From the NCBI RefSeq assembly GCF_001563265.1, contig NZ_CP005083.1, forward strand, positions 995,001 to 1,059,000: 64,000 nt of DNA, in the 5' to 3' direction. The notes under the pieces are model-generated. The model searched no databases and was not told the DNA's origin. It worked only from the letters and a program-made list of their open reading frames with translations. The stretch's first letter is position 1, and the number at the start of each line of letters is the position of its first letter. This DNA comes from Sphingobium sp. TKS. Its GTDB lineage: Bacteria > Pseudomonadota > Alphaproteobacteria > Sphingomonadales > Sphingomonadaceae. Made by a program: the position numbers and the translations under genes. Positions 1-15,279 of the stretch are shown here, one piece after another.

Positions 1-576
1 TTCGAGGTGCTCAAGACATGGGCGCCGTGGATCATCCTGGGCGACGGCGCCGGTGTGCTGCTGGCCGGTCATGTGGACGGGCACATCCTGACCATGATCT
101 TCGCGGTCGGCGTGTTCCTTATGTCGCTCAATTTCCTGCTGCCCAAGGTCGGCGGCAAGGTGATCAGCGACACCATGCCTTCTGGCATCGCGCGGGTCGG
201 CATAGCCGGGGGCTTGGGCACCTTTTCCGCGCTGCTCGGCATTGGCGGCGGCACCATCGCCATCATGGTGATGACGCTATGCGGCCGCTCAATCCACCGC
301 GCCATCGCCACCGCATCGGGCATCGGCACGCTGATCGCCATTCCCAGCGCCATCGGCTTCGCGCTGATCGGCCTCAAGGAAAGCGGCTTGCCCTGGGGAT
401 CGCTGGGCTATGTCAACATTCCCGCGACGCTGGCCATCGCCTCCATGTCGATCCTCACCGCGCCGCTGGGCGTGGCGGCGGCGCACAGCCTGCCCGCCGC
501 ACCGCTCAAGAAATTCTTCGGCGTCTATCTGGTCGTCATCGCCTTCGTCATGTTCCGCAACGCCATCAAGATGTGA
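1..576 (+). CDS. TauE/SafE-family membrane permease, 3' part
   Basis: The reading frame is open from the first base, so the N-terminus lies outside the window; about 190 residues are visible. They form several hydrophobic segments, with the family-typical glycine motif GIGGGT near residue 80 of the visible part. The family (PF01925) contains inner-membrane anion permeases, often annotated as sulfite or organosulfonate exporters. Half-length repeats are typical, and the visible part matches the C-terminal half. Substrate cannot be told from sequence. A strong hairpin follows the stop codon, so the transcript probably ends here. Confidence 0.8.
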   Translation, partial: FEVLKTWAPWIILGDGAGVLLAGHVDGHILTMIFAVGVFLMSLNFLLPKVGGKVISDTMPSGIARVGIAGGLGTFSALLGIGGGTIAIMVMTLCGRSIHRAIATASGIGTLIAIPSAIGFALIGLKESGLPWGSLGYVNIPATLAIASMSILTAPLGVAAAHSLPAAPLKKFFGVYLVVIAFVMFRNAIKM

Positions 577-588
577 CTTCCTCCGACC

Positions 589-624
589 GCCCGTGGCCCC
601 TGCACAGGCCACGGGCGGATTTTA
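589..624 (+). terminator. Rho-independent terminator after TauE-like gene
   Basis: A 10-bp perfect inverted repeat (GCCCGTGGCC / GGCCACGGGC, 589-598 and 607-616) closes an 8-base loop and is followed by GGATTTTATT. It starts 13 bases after the stop codon of the exporter gene. Confidence 0.75.
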
Positions 625-782
625 TTCAAACTATTGATATTATTTGATTTAATGTCATTTTATGCGCTCCCCCGGTCGACGCTGGAGCGCATTTCATCCA
701 TTCTGCACATCCGTTCATGCACAAAATCCTCCTTTTCGGACGTTGACCCAGCAGAGTTCGCATCAGGAAGAGGAGAAGAGAC

Positions 783-1148
783 ATGAACCGCTCGATTGTC
801 GCCAGCGCCCTTGCCATCCTCGCCATGGCGCCGGTTTCCGCGATGGCCGCGCCCTATGGCGCGATGAGCTATGAAGAAAGGCTCGCCGCCGCCGAGGACG
901 ACATGACCTTGCCCGCGCCGATTGCGGGTGTGCAGAATAAATATTGGTTCAACTATCGCACCGACCTGGCCGAAGCCCGCAAGGAGCTGGCCCACGACCT
1001 GCGCCACGCCACCGATGCGGAGGATGAGCGGGACGCCTGGGACGAATATCGCATCGAACTGGCCGATGCGCGCCATGATTATGTGAAGGAAATGCGCGAG
1101 AAAGGCTATCGCCCCGGCCAGGTGCGGGTCTATGGCTCCGGCCGCTAG
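783..1148 (+). CDS. Small secreted protein of unknown function
   Basis: 121 residues. Residues 1-22 form a clean Sec signal peptide ending AMAA, so the mature protein should be periplasmic. The mature part is highly charged and probably mostly helical: residues 60-110 are rich in Glu, Asp, Arg and Ala with heptad-like spacing. A purine-rich ribosome site (AGGAGAAGAG) lies just before the ATG and supports this start. I do not recognise a family with a known role. It is transcribed alone, downstream of the exporter terminator and upstream of the sulfotransferase. Confidence 0.75.
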   Translation: MNRSIVASALAILAMAPVSAMAAPYGAMSYEERLAAAEDDMTLPAPIAGVQNKYWFNYRTDLAEARKELAHDLRHATDAEDERDAWDEYRIELADARHDYVKEMREKGYRPGQVRVYGSGR

Positions 1149-1199
1149 CCGGACATGTCCCGCTTGCTAAGCCGCGTGCGGCTTGACATTTAGGGGTGG

Positions 1200-2957
1200 A
1201 TGCGGGGCGAAAGCTATTCTTCCATCCGGCAAGCGCTTGCGCAGAACCCCGCGCAGGCGCTTGCGCTGTGCCTCGACCGGCTTGGGCAGGCCGCCGGGGA
1301 TGCCGAAGCCCATCGCCTCGCCGCCCGCGCCCTGCGCGCCCTGAAGCGGGATGGGGAGGCGGAACGGCATGAATCCGCCGCGATCGACGCCGCCGCCACC
1401 GACCCGGCGCTCCAGCAGGCCGCCGTCGCCCTGCTCGACAACCGCCTGCATCTGGCCGAACCGATCCTGCGCGGGCGGCTCAAGGACAATCCCTTCGATG
1501 TCGCGGCGATCCGCATGCTGGCCGAACTGGCGGGCCGGATCGGGCGCAATGCCGATGCGGAAAAGCTGCTGCGCCGGGCGCTGGAACTGGCGCCCGCTTT
1601 CACCGCCGCCCGCGCCAATCTGGCGACCGCGCTGCACCGCCAGAACAAGACTGGGCAGGCGCTGGAGGAATTGGATCGGTTGCAGGACCAGTCCAACCCC
1701 GCCCACGCCAATCTGCGCGCCGCGGTACTGGGCCGGCTGGGCGATTTTGACGAAGCCATCGCGCTCTACGAGCAGATATTGGCTCAGGTGGCGGGCCAGC
1801 CGAAAATCTGGATGAGCTACGGCCATGCGCTCAAGACGGTGGGCCGCACGGCGGACAGCATCGCCGCCTACCGCCGCGCCACCGCGCTGCGCCCGGCTTT
1901 TGGCGAGGCGTGGTGGAGCATCGCCAATCTGAAGACGGCGGCCTTCGACGCCACCGACATCGCCGCCATGTCCAACGCGCTCAACGACGCGCATGCCAGC
2001 GCGGAGGACCGCTTCCACCTCCATTTCGCGCTGGGCAAGGCGTTAAGCGACCAGGGCGAGGCCGGCGCCGCCTTCACTCATTATGCCGAAGCGAACCGCC
2101 TGCGCCGCATCGCCCAACCCTATGAGGCGGCGCGCACCACCCGCGCAGTCGATGCGGCGGTCAGCCTGTTCACCCCGGATTTCTTCGCCACGCGGCAGGG
2201 CAGGGGCTGCGCCGCGCCCGACCCGATCTTCATCGTCGGTCTGCCCCGCGCCGGCTCCACGCTGATCGAGCAAATTCTCTCCAGCCACAGCCAGGTCGAA
2301 GGGACGATGGAACTGCCCGACCTGCCCGCGCTGGTCGCGGAACTGCGGCAGGAGGGCGATTGGCCCGCCATGCTGCGCGACCTCGACCCCGCCCGCCTCC
2401 GCGCCTTGGGGGATGCCTATATCGAGCGCACCCGCATCCAGCGGCGCGAAGGGCGGCCCTATTTCATCGACAAGCTGCCCAATAACTGGCTGCATGTCGG
2501 CCTTATCCACCTGATCCTGCCCCATGCGCGGATCATCGATGCGCGCCGCCACCCGCTTGATTGCGGCTATTCCAATTTCCGCCAGCATTTCGCGCGGGGG
2601 CAGGCGTTCAGCTACGACCTTGGCGACATCGGCCATTATTATGCCGACTATGTCCGGCTGATGGCGCATGTCGACGCCGTGCTGCCGGGGCGCGTCCACC
2701 GCGTCGTCCACGAACGGCTGCTCGACGATCCGGAAACGGAGGTGCGCGCCCTGCTCGCCGCGCTAGGTCTGCCGTTCGAGGAAGCCTGCCTGCACTTCCA
2801 CCAGAACCGCCGCGCCGTGCGCACCGCCAGCAGCGAACAGGTCCGCCGCCCGATCAACCGCGATGGAGAGGGTCAATGGCGCGCCGTCGAAGCGCAGCTC
2901 CGGCCCCTGATCGCTGCCCTTGGCCCTGTGCTGGACAGCTATCCCGACGCGCCCTGA
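1200..2957 (+). CDS. TPR-repeat sulfotransferase family protein
   Basis: 585 residues in two parts. Residues 1-290 are alanine-rich helical repeats with the tetratricopeptide pattern (for example GDFDEAIALYEQIL). From about residue 340 follows a sulfotransferase domain with its PAPS-binding loop, GLPRAGST at 347-354, and a later HPLDCGYSNFRQ segment resembling the 3'-phosphate region. The family transfers sulfate from PAPS to protein or glycan acceptors; the TPR part probably binds the acceptor. No neighbour suggests the substrate. The start at 1200 lies only 51 bases after the preceding gene and has no strong ribosome site, so it is provisional. Confidence 0.85.
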   Translation: MRGESYSSIRQALAQNPAQALALCLDRLGQAAGDAEAHRLAARALRALKRDGEAERHESAAIDAAATDPALQQAAVALLDNRLHLAEPILRGRLKDNPFDVAAIRMLAELAGRIGRNADAEKLLRRALELAPAFTAARANLATALHRQNKTGQALEELDRLQDQSNPAHANLRAAVLGRLGDFDEAIALYEQILAQVAGQPKIWMSYGHALKTVGRTADSIAAYRRATALRPAFGEAWWSIANLKTAAFDATDIAAMSNALNDAHASAEDRFHLHFALGKALSDQGEAGAAFTHYAEANRLRRIAQPYEAARTTRAVDAAVSLFTPDFFATRQGRGCAAPDPIFIVGLPRAGSTLIEQILSSHSQVEGTMELPDLPALVAELRQEGDWPAMLRDLDPARLRALGDAYIERTRIQRREGRPYFIDKLPNNWLHVGLIHLILPHARIIDARRHPLDCGYSNFRQHFARGQAFSYDLGDIGHYYADYVRLMAHVDAVLPGRVHRVVHERLLDDPETEVRALLAALGLPFEEACLHFHQNRRAVRTASSEQVRRPINRDGEGQWRAVEAQLRPLIAALGPVLDSYPDAP

Positions 2958-3087
2958 CCGTGGCTTTCGGGTAACAATCGCCTGAAAAAGCGCATGATTG
3001 TCGGGACGCAACGATTTTCCATTGCGCGCTTCCGGCAGTTGATGACAATTTCCCGCAGAAACTCGTGCACCTGAGGGGAGGTAGCCG

Positions 3088-5502
3088 ATGTCAGGTCGCT
3101 TACGCTTGATGGAGTTTTCGTCCGCATTGCTGGTGACCAGCGCGCTGGTCTTTCCGGCTCTCGCGCAGGAACCGGCGCAACAGGCCGCGCCGCCCGCCTA
3201 CAGCGACGTGATCGTCGTCACCGCCCAGCGCCGCGAGGAACGGTTGCAGGATGTGCCGATCAGCATCAACGCGCTCGGCCAGGCCAAGCTGGAACAGGCC
3301 AATGCCAAGGCGCTGGACGATTATGCCAAGCTGCTGCCCAGCGTCTCCATCCAGTCCTTCGGCCCCAGCCAGGCGCAGGTCTTCTTCCGCGGCGTAGCCA
3401 CCGGATCGGGCGGCCCGCCTCTGCATATCGGCCCGCTGCCGACCAGCAGCACCTATGTCGACGAAATCCCGGTCACGACCATCGGCGGCATGGTCGACGT
3501 CCATCTCTATGACGTCGCGCGGATCGAGGCGCTGGCCGGGCCGCAGGGCACGCTGTTCGGCGCCAGTTCGCTGTCGGGCACGCTGCGCATCATCACCAAC
3601 CGTCCGGAACTGGGCAAGACGACCGGCAGCATCGACCTGCAAGTCAACAAGTTCAGCAAGGGCGATTTCGGCGGATCGGCGGAAGGCTATATCAACCTGC
3701 CGATCAGCGACAATGCCGCGCTGCGCGTCGTCGGCTTCTATGACCGGGCCGGCGGCTATATCGACAATATCCCCGGCACGCGCACCTTCACGCTGGACGA
3801 TAACGACCCCAGCACCAACCTCACCGTCAACAACAACGCGCTGGTCGAAAACGACTATAACGACGTCGAAACCTGGGGCGGCCGCGCCGCGCTGCGCGTC
3901 GACCTGGACGACAATTGGACGGTCACGCCGCAATTTCTCTATCAGAGCCAGATCGCCCATGGCGGCTTCTTCTACGATCCGACCAAGGGCTATCTGAACG
4001 TCACCGACTATCTGCCCAGCCGCAACAAGGACCGCTGGTGGCAGGCTGCGTTGACCATCCAGGGCAAGCTCAGCGACTGGGACATCACCTATTCGGGCGG
4101 CTATTTCGAGCGCAAGGTCGATAATATAGCCGATTATTCCTATTATTCGGTCGCTTACGACAGCTACACCTATGTCGACGATAACGGCGTGACGCAGCCG
4201 GGCTTCACCACCTTTTTCCCGGACGCCAACGGCCATCCCATCGACCCGACGCAAACCGCGCACCAGTTCGACAAATATACCAAGCACACGCAGGAATTGC
4301 GCGTGAACTCGCCCACCGACAAGCCGTTCCGGCTGGCCGCGGGCATGTTCCTGCAAGTCCAGACCGACAAGATCGGGGCCGACTATCAGACGGTCGGCAT
4401 CGGTTCGATCCCGACGCCGATCTGGCTCACTCCCTTCGGCACCAGCGACACCGTGTTCCTCACCCGCGTCAAGCGCAAGGACCGCGACTATGCGATGTTC
4501 ACGCAGGGCGAATATGACATTGTGCCCAATGTCACGCTGATCGCGGGCGTTCGCGGCTATGTGGCCCACAACACCATCTACGGCTTTTCCGGCACCAACA
4601 GCGCCAGCAATCTCGATCCGGCCAATTGTTTCCCCACCAGCCTACCCGACGTCCCCTGCGCCAATGTGCACAAGAAGCAGGTGGAATCGGGCGTCATCTG
4701 GCGCGGCGGCATCAAATGGCAGGTGTCGAGCGACATCATGCTCTACGGCACCGTTTCGCGCGGCTACCGGCCGGGCGGCAACAACCGGCGGCCAGGGGTC
4801 AATCCGTTCAAATCGGACAAGCTCGACAATTTCGAACTGGGCTGGAAAAGCCGTTTCGGGCGCTTCACCTTCAACGGCGCCGCCTTCTACCAGAAATGGC
4901 GCGACCTCCAGTTCGGGCTGGTGCCGGTGGGTCAGAATGGCGTCACCAACACCTATAATGCCGGCAACGCGCGCATCTATGGCGTGGAGGGCGACCTGTC
5001 GGCCCGCTTCGGCGGCCTCAGCCTGTCGGCCAGCGCCACCTATGTCGACGCGCAGCTCACCAGCGATTTCTGCGAAGTCGATCCGGTGACGAAGAATATC
5101 GTCTGCAACCCCGGCGTCCCGCCCGCCGCGGCCAAGGGCACGCGCTTGCCGATTATGCCGCGCTTCAAGGGTTCGGCCACGGCGCGCTATGAATGGCCGC
5201 TCGGCGCGATGACGGCCTTCGTGCAGGGATCGGTGTCGCATCAGGGCGGCACGCGCACCTTCCTGACCGACGCGGACTATGCGGCGGTCGGGCCGACCAA
5301 ACCCTTCACCACCGCCGATTTCTCGATCGGCACCCATTGGGATAGCTGGCGGATAGAGGCGTTCATCCAGAACGCCTTCAACAGCCATGGCGCGCTGGGC
5401 AAGAACACCATCTGCGCCACGGAAATCTGCGGCGCCTATGCCCGGACCTACCCGACCAAGCCGCAATTTTTCGGGCTGAAAGTGGGCTATGATTTCGAGT
5501 AG
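3088..5502 (+). CDS. TonB-dependent outer-membrane receptor
   Basis: 804 residues. The start is supported by a strong GGGGAGG ribosome site. A signal peptide ends near residue 26 (FPALAQ). A TonB-box-like stretch (DVIVVTAQRREERLQDVP) is followed by the plug domain (about residues 50-170), then a long beta-barrel that ends in aromatic F-G-L-K-V-G-Y-D-F, typical of outer-membrane assembly. The plug start is of the type very common in sphingomonads, where dozens of paralogues import siderophores, plant polymers or aromatics. Nothing in the barrel or context identifies the ligand. It is transcribed alone and ends at a hairpin. Confidence 0.9.
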   Translation: MSGRLRLMEFSSALLVTSALVFPALAQEPAQQAAPPAYSDVIVVTAQRREERLQDVPISINALGQAKLEQANAKALDDYAKLLPSVSIQSFGPSQAQVFFRGVATGSGGPPLHIGPLPTSSTYVDEIPVTTIGGMVDVHLYDVARIEALAGPQGTLFGASSLSGTLRIITNRPELGKTTGSIDLQVNKFSKGDFGGSAEGYINLPISDNAALRVVGFYDRAGGYIDNIPGTRTFTLDDNDPSTNLTVNNNALVENDYNDVETWGGRAALRVDLDDNWTVTPQFLYQSQIAHGGFFYDPTKGYLNVTDYLPSRNKDRWWQAALTIQGKLSDWDITYSGGYFERKVDNIADYSYYSVAYDSYTYVDDNGVTQPGFTTFFPDANGHPIDPTQTAHQFDKYTKHTQELRVNSPTDKPFRLAAGMFLQVQTDKIGADYQTVGIGSIPTPIWLTPFGTSDTVFLTRVKRKDRDYAMFTQGEYDIVPNVTLIAGVRGYVAHNTIYGFSGTNSASNLDPANCFPTSLPDVPCANVHKKQVESGVIWRGGIKWQVSSDIMLYGTVSRGYRPGGNNRRPGVNPFKSDKLDNFELGWKSRFGRFTFNGAAFYQKWRDLQFGLVPVGQNGVTNTYNAGNARIYGVEGDLSARFGGLSLSASATYVDAQLTSDFCEVDPVTKNIVCNPGVPPAAAKGTRLPIMPRFKGSATARYEWPLGAMTAFVQGSVSHQGGTRTFLTDADYAAVGPTKPFTTADFSIGTHWDSWRIEAFIQNAFNSHGALGKNTICATEICGAYARTYPTKPQFFGLKVGYDFE

Positions 5503-5515
5503 CAAATAGGTTCCG

Positions 5516-5539
5516 GTGCTCCTGCCTTCGCAGGAGCAC
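5516..5539. terminator. Perfect hairpin between convergent genes
   Basis: A perfect 10-bp inverted repeat (GTGCTCCTGC, loop CTTC, GCAGGAGCAC) lies 14 bases past the receptor stop and just before the convergent transglutaminase stop. It lacks a T-tract. Near-identical copies occur at 43055-43078 and, in part, around 20990. It is therefore both a probable bidirectional terminator and a member of a dispersed repeat family. Confidence 0.6.
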
Positions 5540-5552
5540 GTGGTGCGAGCCT

Positions 5553-6439
5553 CTAAACCCGCTCCTCCTCCGGCATGACGTCCACCATCACCTGGACATT
5601 CTGCCCGGAGCCGCCCACGAACAGCCCATCCATCGGCGCGACGTCGGCATAGTCCCGCCCCATGGCGACGAACAAATGCCCGTCCCCGGTTATCACCCCA
5701 TTGGTCGGATCGAAGCCGATCCACCCCCGCGTCGGCCCGCACCACAGCATCACCCAGGCGTGCATCGCGTCCGCGCCGACCAGCCGCGCCATGCCCGGCG
5801 GCGGATCGGTGCGCAAATAACCGCTCACATAGGCGGCAGGCAGCCCGAACCAGCGCAGCGCCGCCACCATCACATGGGCAAAGTCCTGACACACCCCATG
5901 GCGCGCCGCAAAGGCCTCCGCCACTGGCGTCGCCGCATCGGTCGCCCCGCTCACATAGGCGAACGCGCCCTTGATCCGCTGCGCCAGTTCCAGCGCCGCC
6001 CCCACAATCGGCCGCCCGGGCGCAAGCAAATCCCCCGCCCAAGCCCCGATCTCCGCCGCCAATGGCACACGCGGCGAGGCGTAGAGATAATGCGCCGGCC
6101 CCGCCGGCCCCATGTCCCGCGCCGCCAAAGCCGCCTCCGCCACCGCGCCGACGGTTGGATCATCCTCTTGCGGTTCGATGGGCGGGCCGCCCTGCACCCC
6201 GGCACGGAAGCTGCTTTCGATGCTGATCCGGCGCAACGGACTGTCGATCTCCAGCCGGGCGACATTCACCGGCCACGCCCCCGGTCGCGATTCGATGGAA
6301 GCGGGCGCGGGATCGACCGCCAGATGATAATCCGACGTCCACTGCCCCGGCCATGGCGCGGGCCGAAGCCGCAGGTTGAAGCGCGCCAACTGCACCGGCG
6401 CATCATAATGCACGATGGTCTGATGCCGGATGTGGTAGA

Positions 6440-6443
<4 letters not shown>
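5553..6443 (-). CDS. Transglutaminase-like cysteine protease-fold protein
   Basis: 296 residues. An N-terminal beta-rich domain (residues 1-110, bacterial transglutaminase N-terminal type) precedes a transglutaminase-like core. The catalytic triad is visible: Cys in HGVCQDFAH, His in DAMHAWV, Asp in GFDPTNG. There is no signal peptide, so it should act in the cytoplasm. It is the last gene of a three-gene operon and its start overlaps the stop of the ATP-grasp gene by 4 bases, so translation is probably coupled. Homologues (COG1305) hydrolyse or form amide bonds; the substrate of this operon is unknown. Confidence 0.88.
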
Positions 6444-12309
<5,866 letters not shown>

Positions 12310-12741
12310 TCAGGGCAACAAATCCACCCGCTCCGCATCCGGCATCACCGCATCCAGCAGCAGCGAGCGATGGCACGCCGCCGCATCCCGCTCGAAACAG
12401 AGCACAGCCACCGGCTGCTCCTGCGCCATTTCAATCAGTTGCGCCGCCTGCACCATCGCCTCAGGCAGCGCCAATTGCCCTTCATAAATCTCCGCCAGCC
12501 GCTTGTGATCGCCCTTGCGCGCCGCCTCGCGCCCGGCGGCGGGCGTGCCCAGCGCCTTCAACCCCACATAGTCGATCCCCGCCTCCCGCAGCCCGGCGGC
12601 CAGGATATTCTTGGAAAAACCCGGCCGCCGCGACAAAGGCACCGCCCGCACATCGGCCAACAGGGTAACACCCGCCGTCTGCAACGCCGCGATCACCTCG
12701 TCCTGCGTCGCGCCCTCATAGCCGATGGTGAAGATTCGCAT
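12310..12741 (-). CDS. DUF488 family protein
   Basis: 143 residues from the ATG at 12741 (MRIFTIGYEGATQDEVIAAL). The opening TIGYEG and the later ADVRAVPLSRRPGFSK are hallmarks of DUF488. The segment AVLCFERDAAACHRSLL carries the family's conserved Cys and the CHR motif. Function is not established; members often sit beside DNA-repair genes, and here uracil-DNA glycosylase follows two genes upstream on the same strand. A TTG nine bases upstream is a less likely start. Confidence 0.85.
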   Translation of the reverse strand: MRIFTIGYEGATQDEVIAALQTAGVTLLADVRAVPLSRRPGFSKNILAAGLREAGIDYVGLKALGTPAAGREAARKGDHKRLAEIYEGQLALPEAMVQAAQLIEMAQEQPVAVLCFERDAAACHRSLLLDAVMPDAERVDLLP

Positions 12742-12782
12742 GCTCGGCAAGATACCGTGTTCCTGCGCGGGCAGGAACTGAC

Positions 12783-13049
12783 TTAGTCTCCGTCCCCCTC
12801 AGCCCGCTCCATCATCTCCATGAAGTCCCGTGCCGCGTCCCGGTCGGCCGGGTCCGCGAACGCCTCGTCCAGATCGGGCGCATCGCCCAGCAGGAACATC
12901 AGCGACCAGAGCGCAAAGCGCCGCCGCCCATCAGTCTCCAGCCCGAAATCCACCCGCATATGCTCGATCCCGGCCGCCAGCGCGTCGGGCGTCAGCGCGT
13001 CCACGTCCCGCACCCCGAAATAGCGGTGCAACTGATCGTCGAAATTCAT
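12783..13049 (-). CDS. Small conserved acidic protein, unknown
   Basis: 88 residues, strongly acidic at the C-terminus, with no signal peptide and no membrane segment. Its start overlaps the stop of ung by 4 bases and it precedes the DUF488 gene by 41 bases, so the three probably share a transcript. I do not recognise the family. The overlap and normal codon use argue that it is real and not a shadow. Confidence 0.7.
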   Translation of the reverse strand: MNFDDQLHRYFGVRDVDALTPDALAAGIEHMRVDFGLETDGRRRFALWSLMFLLGDAPDLDEAFADPADRDAARDFMEMMERAEGDGD

Positions 13050-13744
13050 GGCACCGGCACCGTTTCAGGCAGACCCCAGTCGATCGACCCGCGCCCTTTC
13101 TCGTCCAGAAAGGCGTTGGCCTTCGAAAAATGCCCGCAGCCCAGAAAGCCGTTATGCGCTGAAAGGGGGGAGGGGTGCGCCGCCTTCAGCACCAGATGCC
13201 GCGTCCCGTCGACAAACTCCGCCTTGCGCTGCGCATAGGCGCCCCACAGCAGGAAGACCACCGGCTCGACCTTCTGGTTGACCAGCCGGATGATGGCGTC
13301 GGTAAACTGTTCCCAGCCGCGTTTCTGGTGGGATGCGGCCTTGCCCATCTCCACCGTCAGCACGCTGTTCAGCAGCAGCACGCCCTGACCCGCCCAATGC
13401 TCCAGAAAGCCGTGGCGCGGCGGGCGCAAACCCAGATCGCTCTGCAATTCCTTGTAGATATTGACCAGCGACGGCGGAGTCCGAACCCCCGGCTTCACCG
13501 AAAAGCACAGCCCATGCGCCTGCCCCTCGCCATGATAGGGGTCTTGCCCCAGCACCACCACCTTCACCTTGTCGAGCGGCGTCAGGTCCAGCGCCCGGAA
13601 ATATTCGCTGCCCTTGGGAAAGACGCGCTTTCCCTGCGCCTTCTCCTCTTCCAGAAAGCGCTTCAGCCCCTGCATATAGGGGCTTGCGAATTCCCCGCGC
13701 AGCGGCGCGCGCCAGCTCTCGTCCAGCTTGATAGTGTCGCTCAT
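13046..13744 (-). CDS. ung: Uracil-DNA glycosylase, family 1
   Basis: 232 residues, the usual length for family 1. It removes uracil from DNA after cytosine deamination or dUMP incorporation, the first step of base excision repair. The water-activating motif GQDPYH is at 66-71 with catalytic Asp68. The DNA-intercalation loop HPSPLS starts at His190, which stabilises the oxyanion. It is the first gene of a small minus-strand operon with the 88-residue protein and DUF488. It diverges from the beta-lactamase gene, with 92 bases between the start codons used here. Confidence 0.95.
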   Translation of the reverse strand: MSDTIKLDESWRAPLRGEFASPYMQGLKRFLEEEKAQGKRVFPKGSEYFRALDLTPLDKVKVVVLGQDPYHGEGQAHGLCFSVKPGVRTPPSLVNIYKELQSDLGLRPPRHGFLEHWAGQGVLLLNSVLTVEMGKAASHQKRGWEQFTDAIIRLVNQKVEPVVFLLWGAYAQRKAEFVDGTRHLVLKAAHPSPLSAHNGFLGCGHFSKANAFLDEKGRGSIDWGLPETVPVP

Positions 13745-13836
13745 GGCCCGGCGTGATGAACCGGGGCGTGAACCGATGTCAACGATCCTTCTTTCCCGCC
13801 CTTGCGCTGGACCGGCGAATCGGGAAAATAAGCAGG

Positions 13837-14808
13837 ATGCTGCGCCTTCGTACCAAGCTGATCGCCTTCCTCGGGCTTTTCCTCGCCCCCTTGCCCACCG
13901 CCGACGCCTTCGGGCCGACGGCGAACCCGGTCGAACATAACGCGCAATCGCGTCTGATGGCCGAATTCGCCCGCTTCTCGACGCTGACCGACGGCACGGT
14001 CGGCATCGCCGTGCGCGACCTCGGCACCGGGGAGACGCTGGCTTATAATGGCGACACGCTGTTCCCGATGGCCAGCACCTACAAGGTGGCGGTCGCGGCC
14101 AAGATTCTCTCGCTGCTTGACGCGGGCAGCCTCAGCCTCGACGAACCGCTGCTTCGCCTCGGCCGTCCGCTGCCGGTGCGCACGCTGCTGGAAATGAGCC
14201 TGACCTTGAGCGACAATGAGGCGACCGACGCCCTCGTCGCCCGCGCAGGCGGTCCGCAGGCGGTGAACGATTGGGTCCATGCCGCCGGGATCAAGGGGCT
14301 GCGCGTCGACAGCAACACCCGCGACCTGCTTGCCCGCGCCAAGGTGGCCGGCGTGAGCTTCGGGGATGAAGCCGCCATGGAGTCGGGCCTTTCCGCCGCC
14401 CAGCGCGACGCGCGCGACATGCCCAATATCGGCTTCACCGCCGACCCCCGCGACACCGCCACGCCGCGCGCGATGGACGACCTGCTCGCCGCGATCCGCC
14501 TCGGCAAATTACTCAAACCCCAGACGACCGCGCTGATGCTGTCGATCATGGAACGCTGCAAGACCGGCAAGGCCCGGCTGCGCGCCATGCTGCCCCCCGG
14601 CACGCGCATCGCGCACAAGACCGGGACGCTGAACGGCCTTGGCAATGATACGGGCATCATCACCCTGCCGGACGGGCGGATATTCGTCATTTCGGTCTTT
14701 GTGATGAAGGACTATAAGGGGCATGAGATGCGCGACCGCATCATGGCCGAAGCGGCGCGGGCCGCTTATGATTATTTCCTGTTCGCCCCCGATCGGCACA
14801 CGGCCTGA
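13837..14808 (+). CDS. Class A beta-lactamase-type serine hydrolase
   Basis: 323 residues from the ATG at 13837, chosen because a signal peptide (residues 1-24) begins there; an upstream in-frame ATG at 13753 would bury it. The penicillin-binding motifs are all present: S80-T-Y-K83 (acylated serine), S125-D-N127 and K261-T-G263. Between the usual positions of the omega loop there is an extra stretch of about 30 residues (165-195), and no clear deacylating Glu of the E-x-x-x-N type can be placed. It may be a true beta-lactamase of a divergent subclass or a related peptidase. Whether it confers resistance cannot be told. Confidence 0.8.
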   Translation: MLRLRTKLIAFLGLFLAPLPTADAFGPTANPVEHNAQSRLMAEFARFSTLTDGTVGIAVRDLGTGETLAYNGDTLFPMASTYKVAVAAKILSLLDAGSLSLDEPLLRLGRPLPVRTLLEMSLTLSDNEATDALVARAGGPQAVNDWVHAAGIKGLRVDSNTRDLLARAKVAGVSFGDEAAMESGLSAAQRDARDMPNIGFTADPRDTATPRAMDDLLAAIRLGKLLKPQTTALMLSIMERCKTGKARLRAMLPPGTRIAHKTGTLNGLGNDTGIITLPDGRIFVISVFVMKDYKGHEMRDRIMAEAARAAYDYFLFAPDRHTA

Positions 14809-14874
14809 CGCATCGATCTTAACTTCGATCACCTTTCCCGTTAGCCTGAAAGGCGATGGAGGAGGGGGAGTGCG

Positions 14875-15240
14875 ATGGACGGCAAGGCTGCGTTCAGGGA
14901 CTTCTGGCCCTATTATCTCCAGGAACATGCCCATGCGGGCACGCGGGCGATGCACTATGCGGGCACCAGCCTGGTCGTGCTGCTGCTCGCCGCGCTGCCC
15001 ATCGCGGGAAGCTGGTGGATGGTTCCCGCGCTGCCGCTGGCGGGCTATGGCTTCGCCTGGGCAGGCCACAGCCTGATCGAACATAACCGCCCCGCGACCT
15101 TCCGCTATCCCCTCTGGTCGCTCCGCGCCGATTTCGTGATGTGGTTCCGTTTCATGACCGGCCGCATGGGCCGCGATCTCAAACGCGCGGGCGTCCGCCC
15201 CGACGGTTCGGTCGATCCCGCCCTGCGCCGCCAATTATAG
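14875..15240 (+). CDS. DUF962/Mpo1-like membrane protein
   Basis: 121 residues with two closely spaced hydrophobic segments (about 32-48 and 49-64). Conserved histidines match the family: HAHAGTRAMHYAG (residues 18-30) and GHSLIEHNRP (63-72). The yeast member Mpo1 is an iron-dependent dioxygenase that alpha-oxidises 2-hydroxy fatty acids from sphingolipids. Since sphingomonads carry sphingolipids with 2-hydroxy acyl chains, a similar role here is an attractive inference, but direct evidence is lacking. Confidence 0.8.
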   Translation: MDGKAAFRDFWPYYLQEHAHAGTRAMHYAGTSLVVLLLAALPIAGSWWMVPALPLAGYGFAWAGHSLIEHNRPATFRYPLWSLRADFVMWFRFMTGRMGRDLKRAGVRPDGSVDPALRRQL

Positions 15241-15279
15241 TCCCTTGATCCTCGCCACGGCTCTGCCAAAAGGGCCGCA

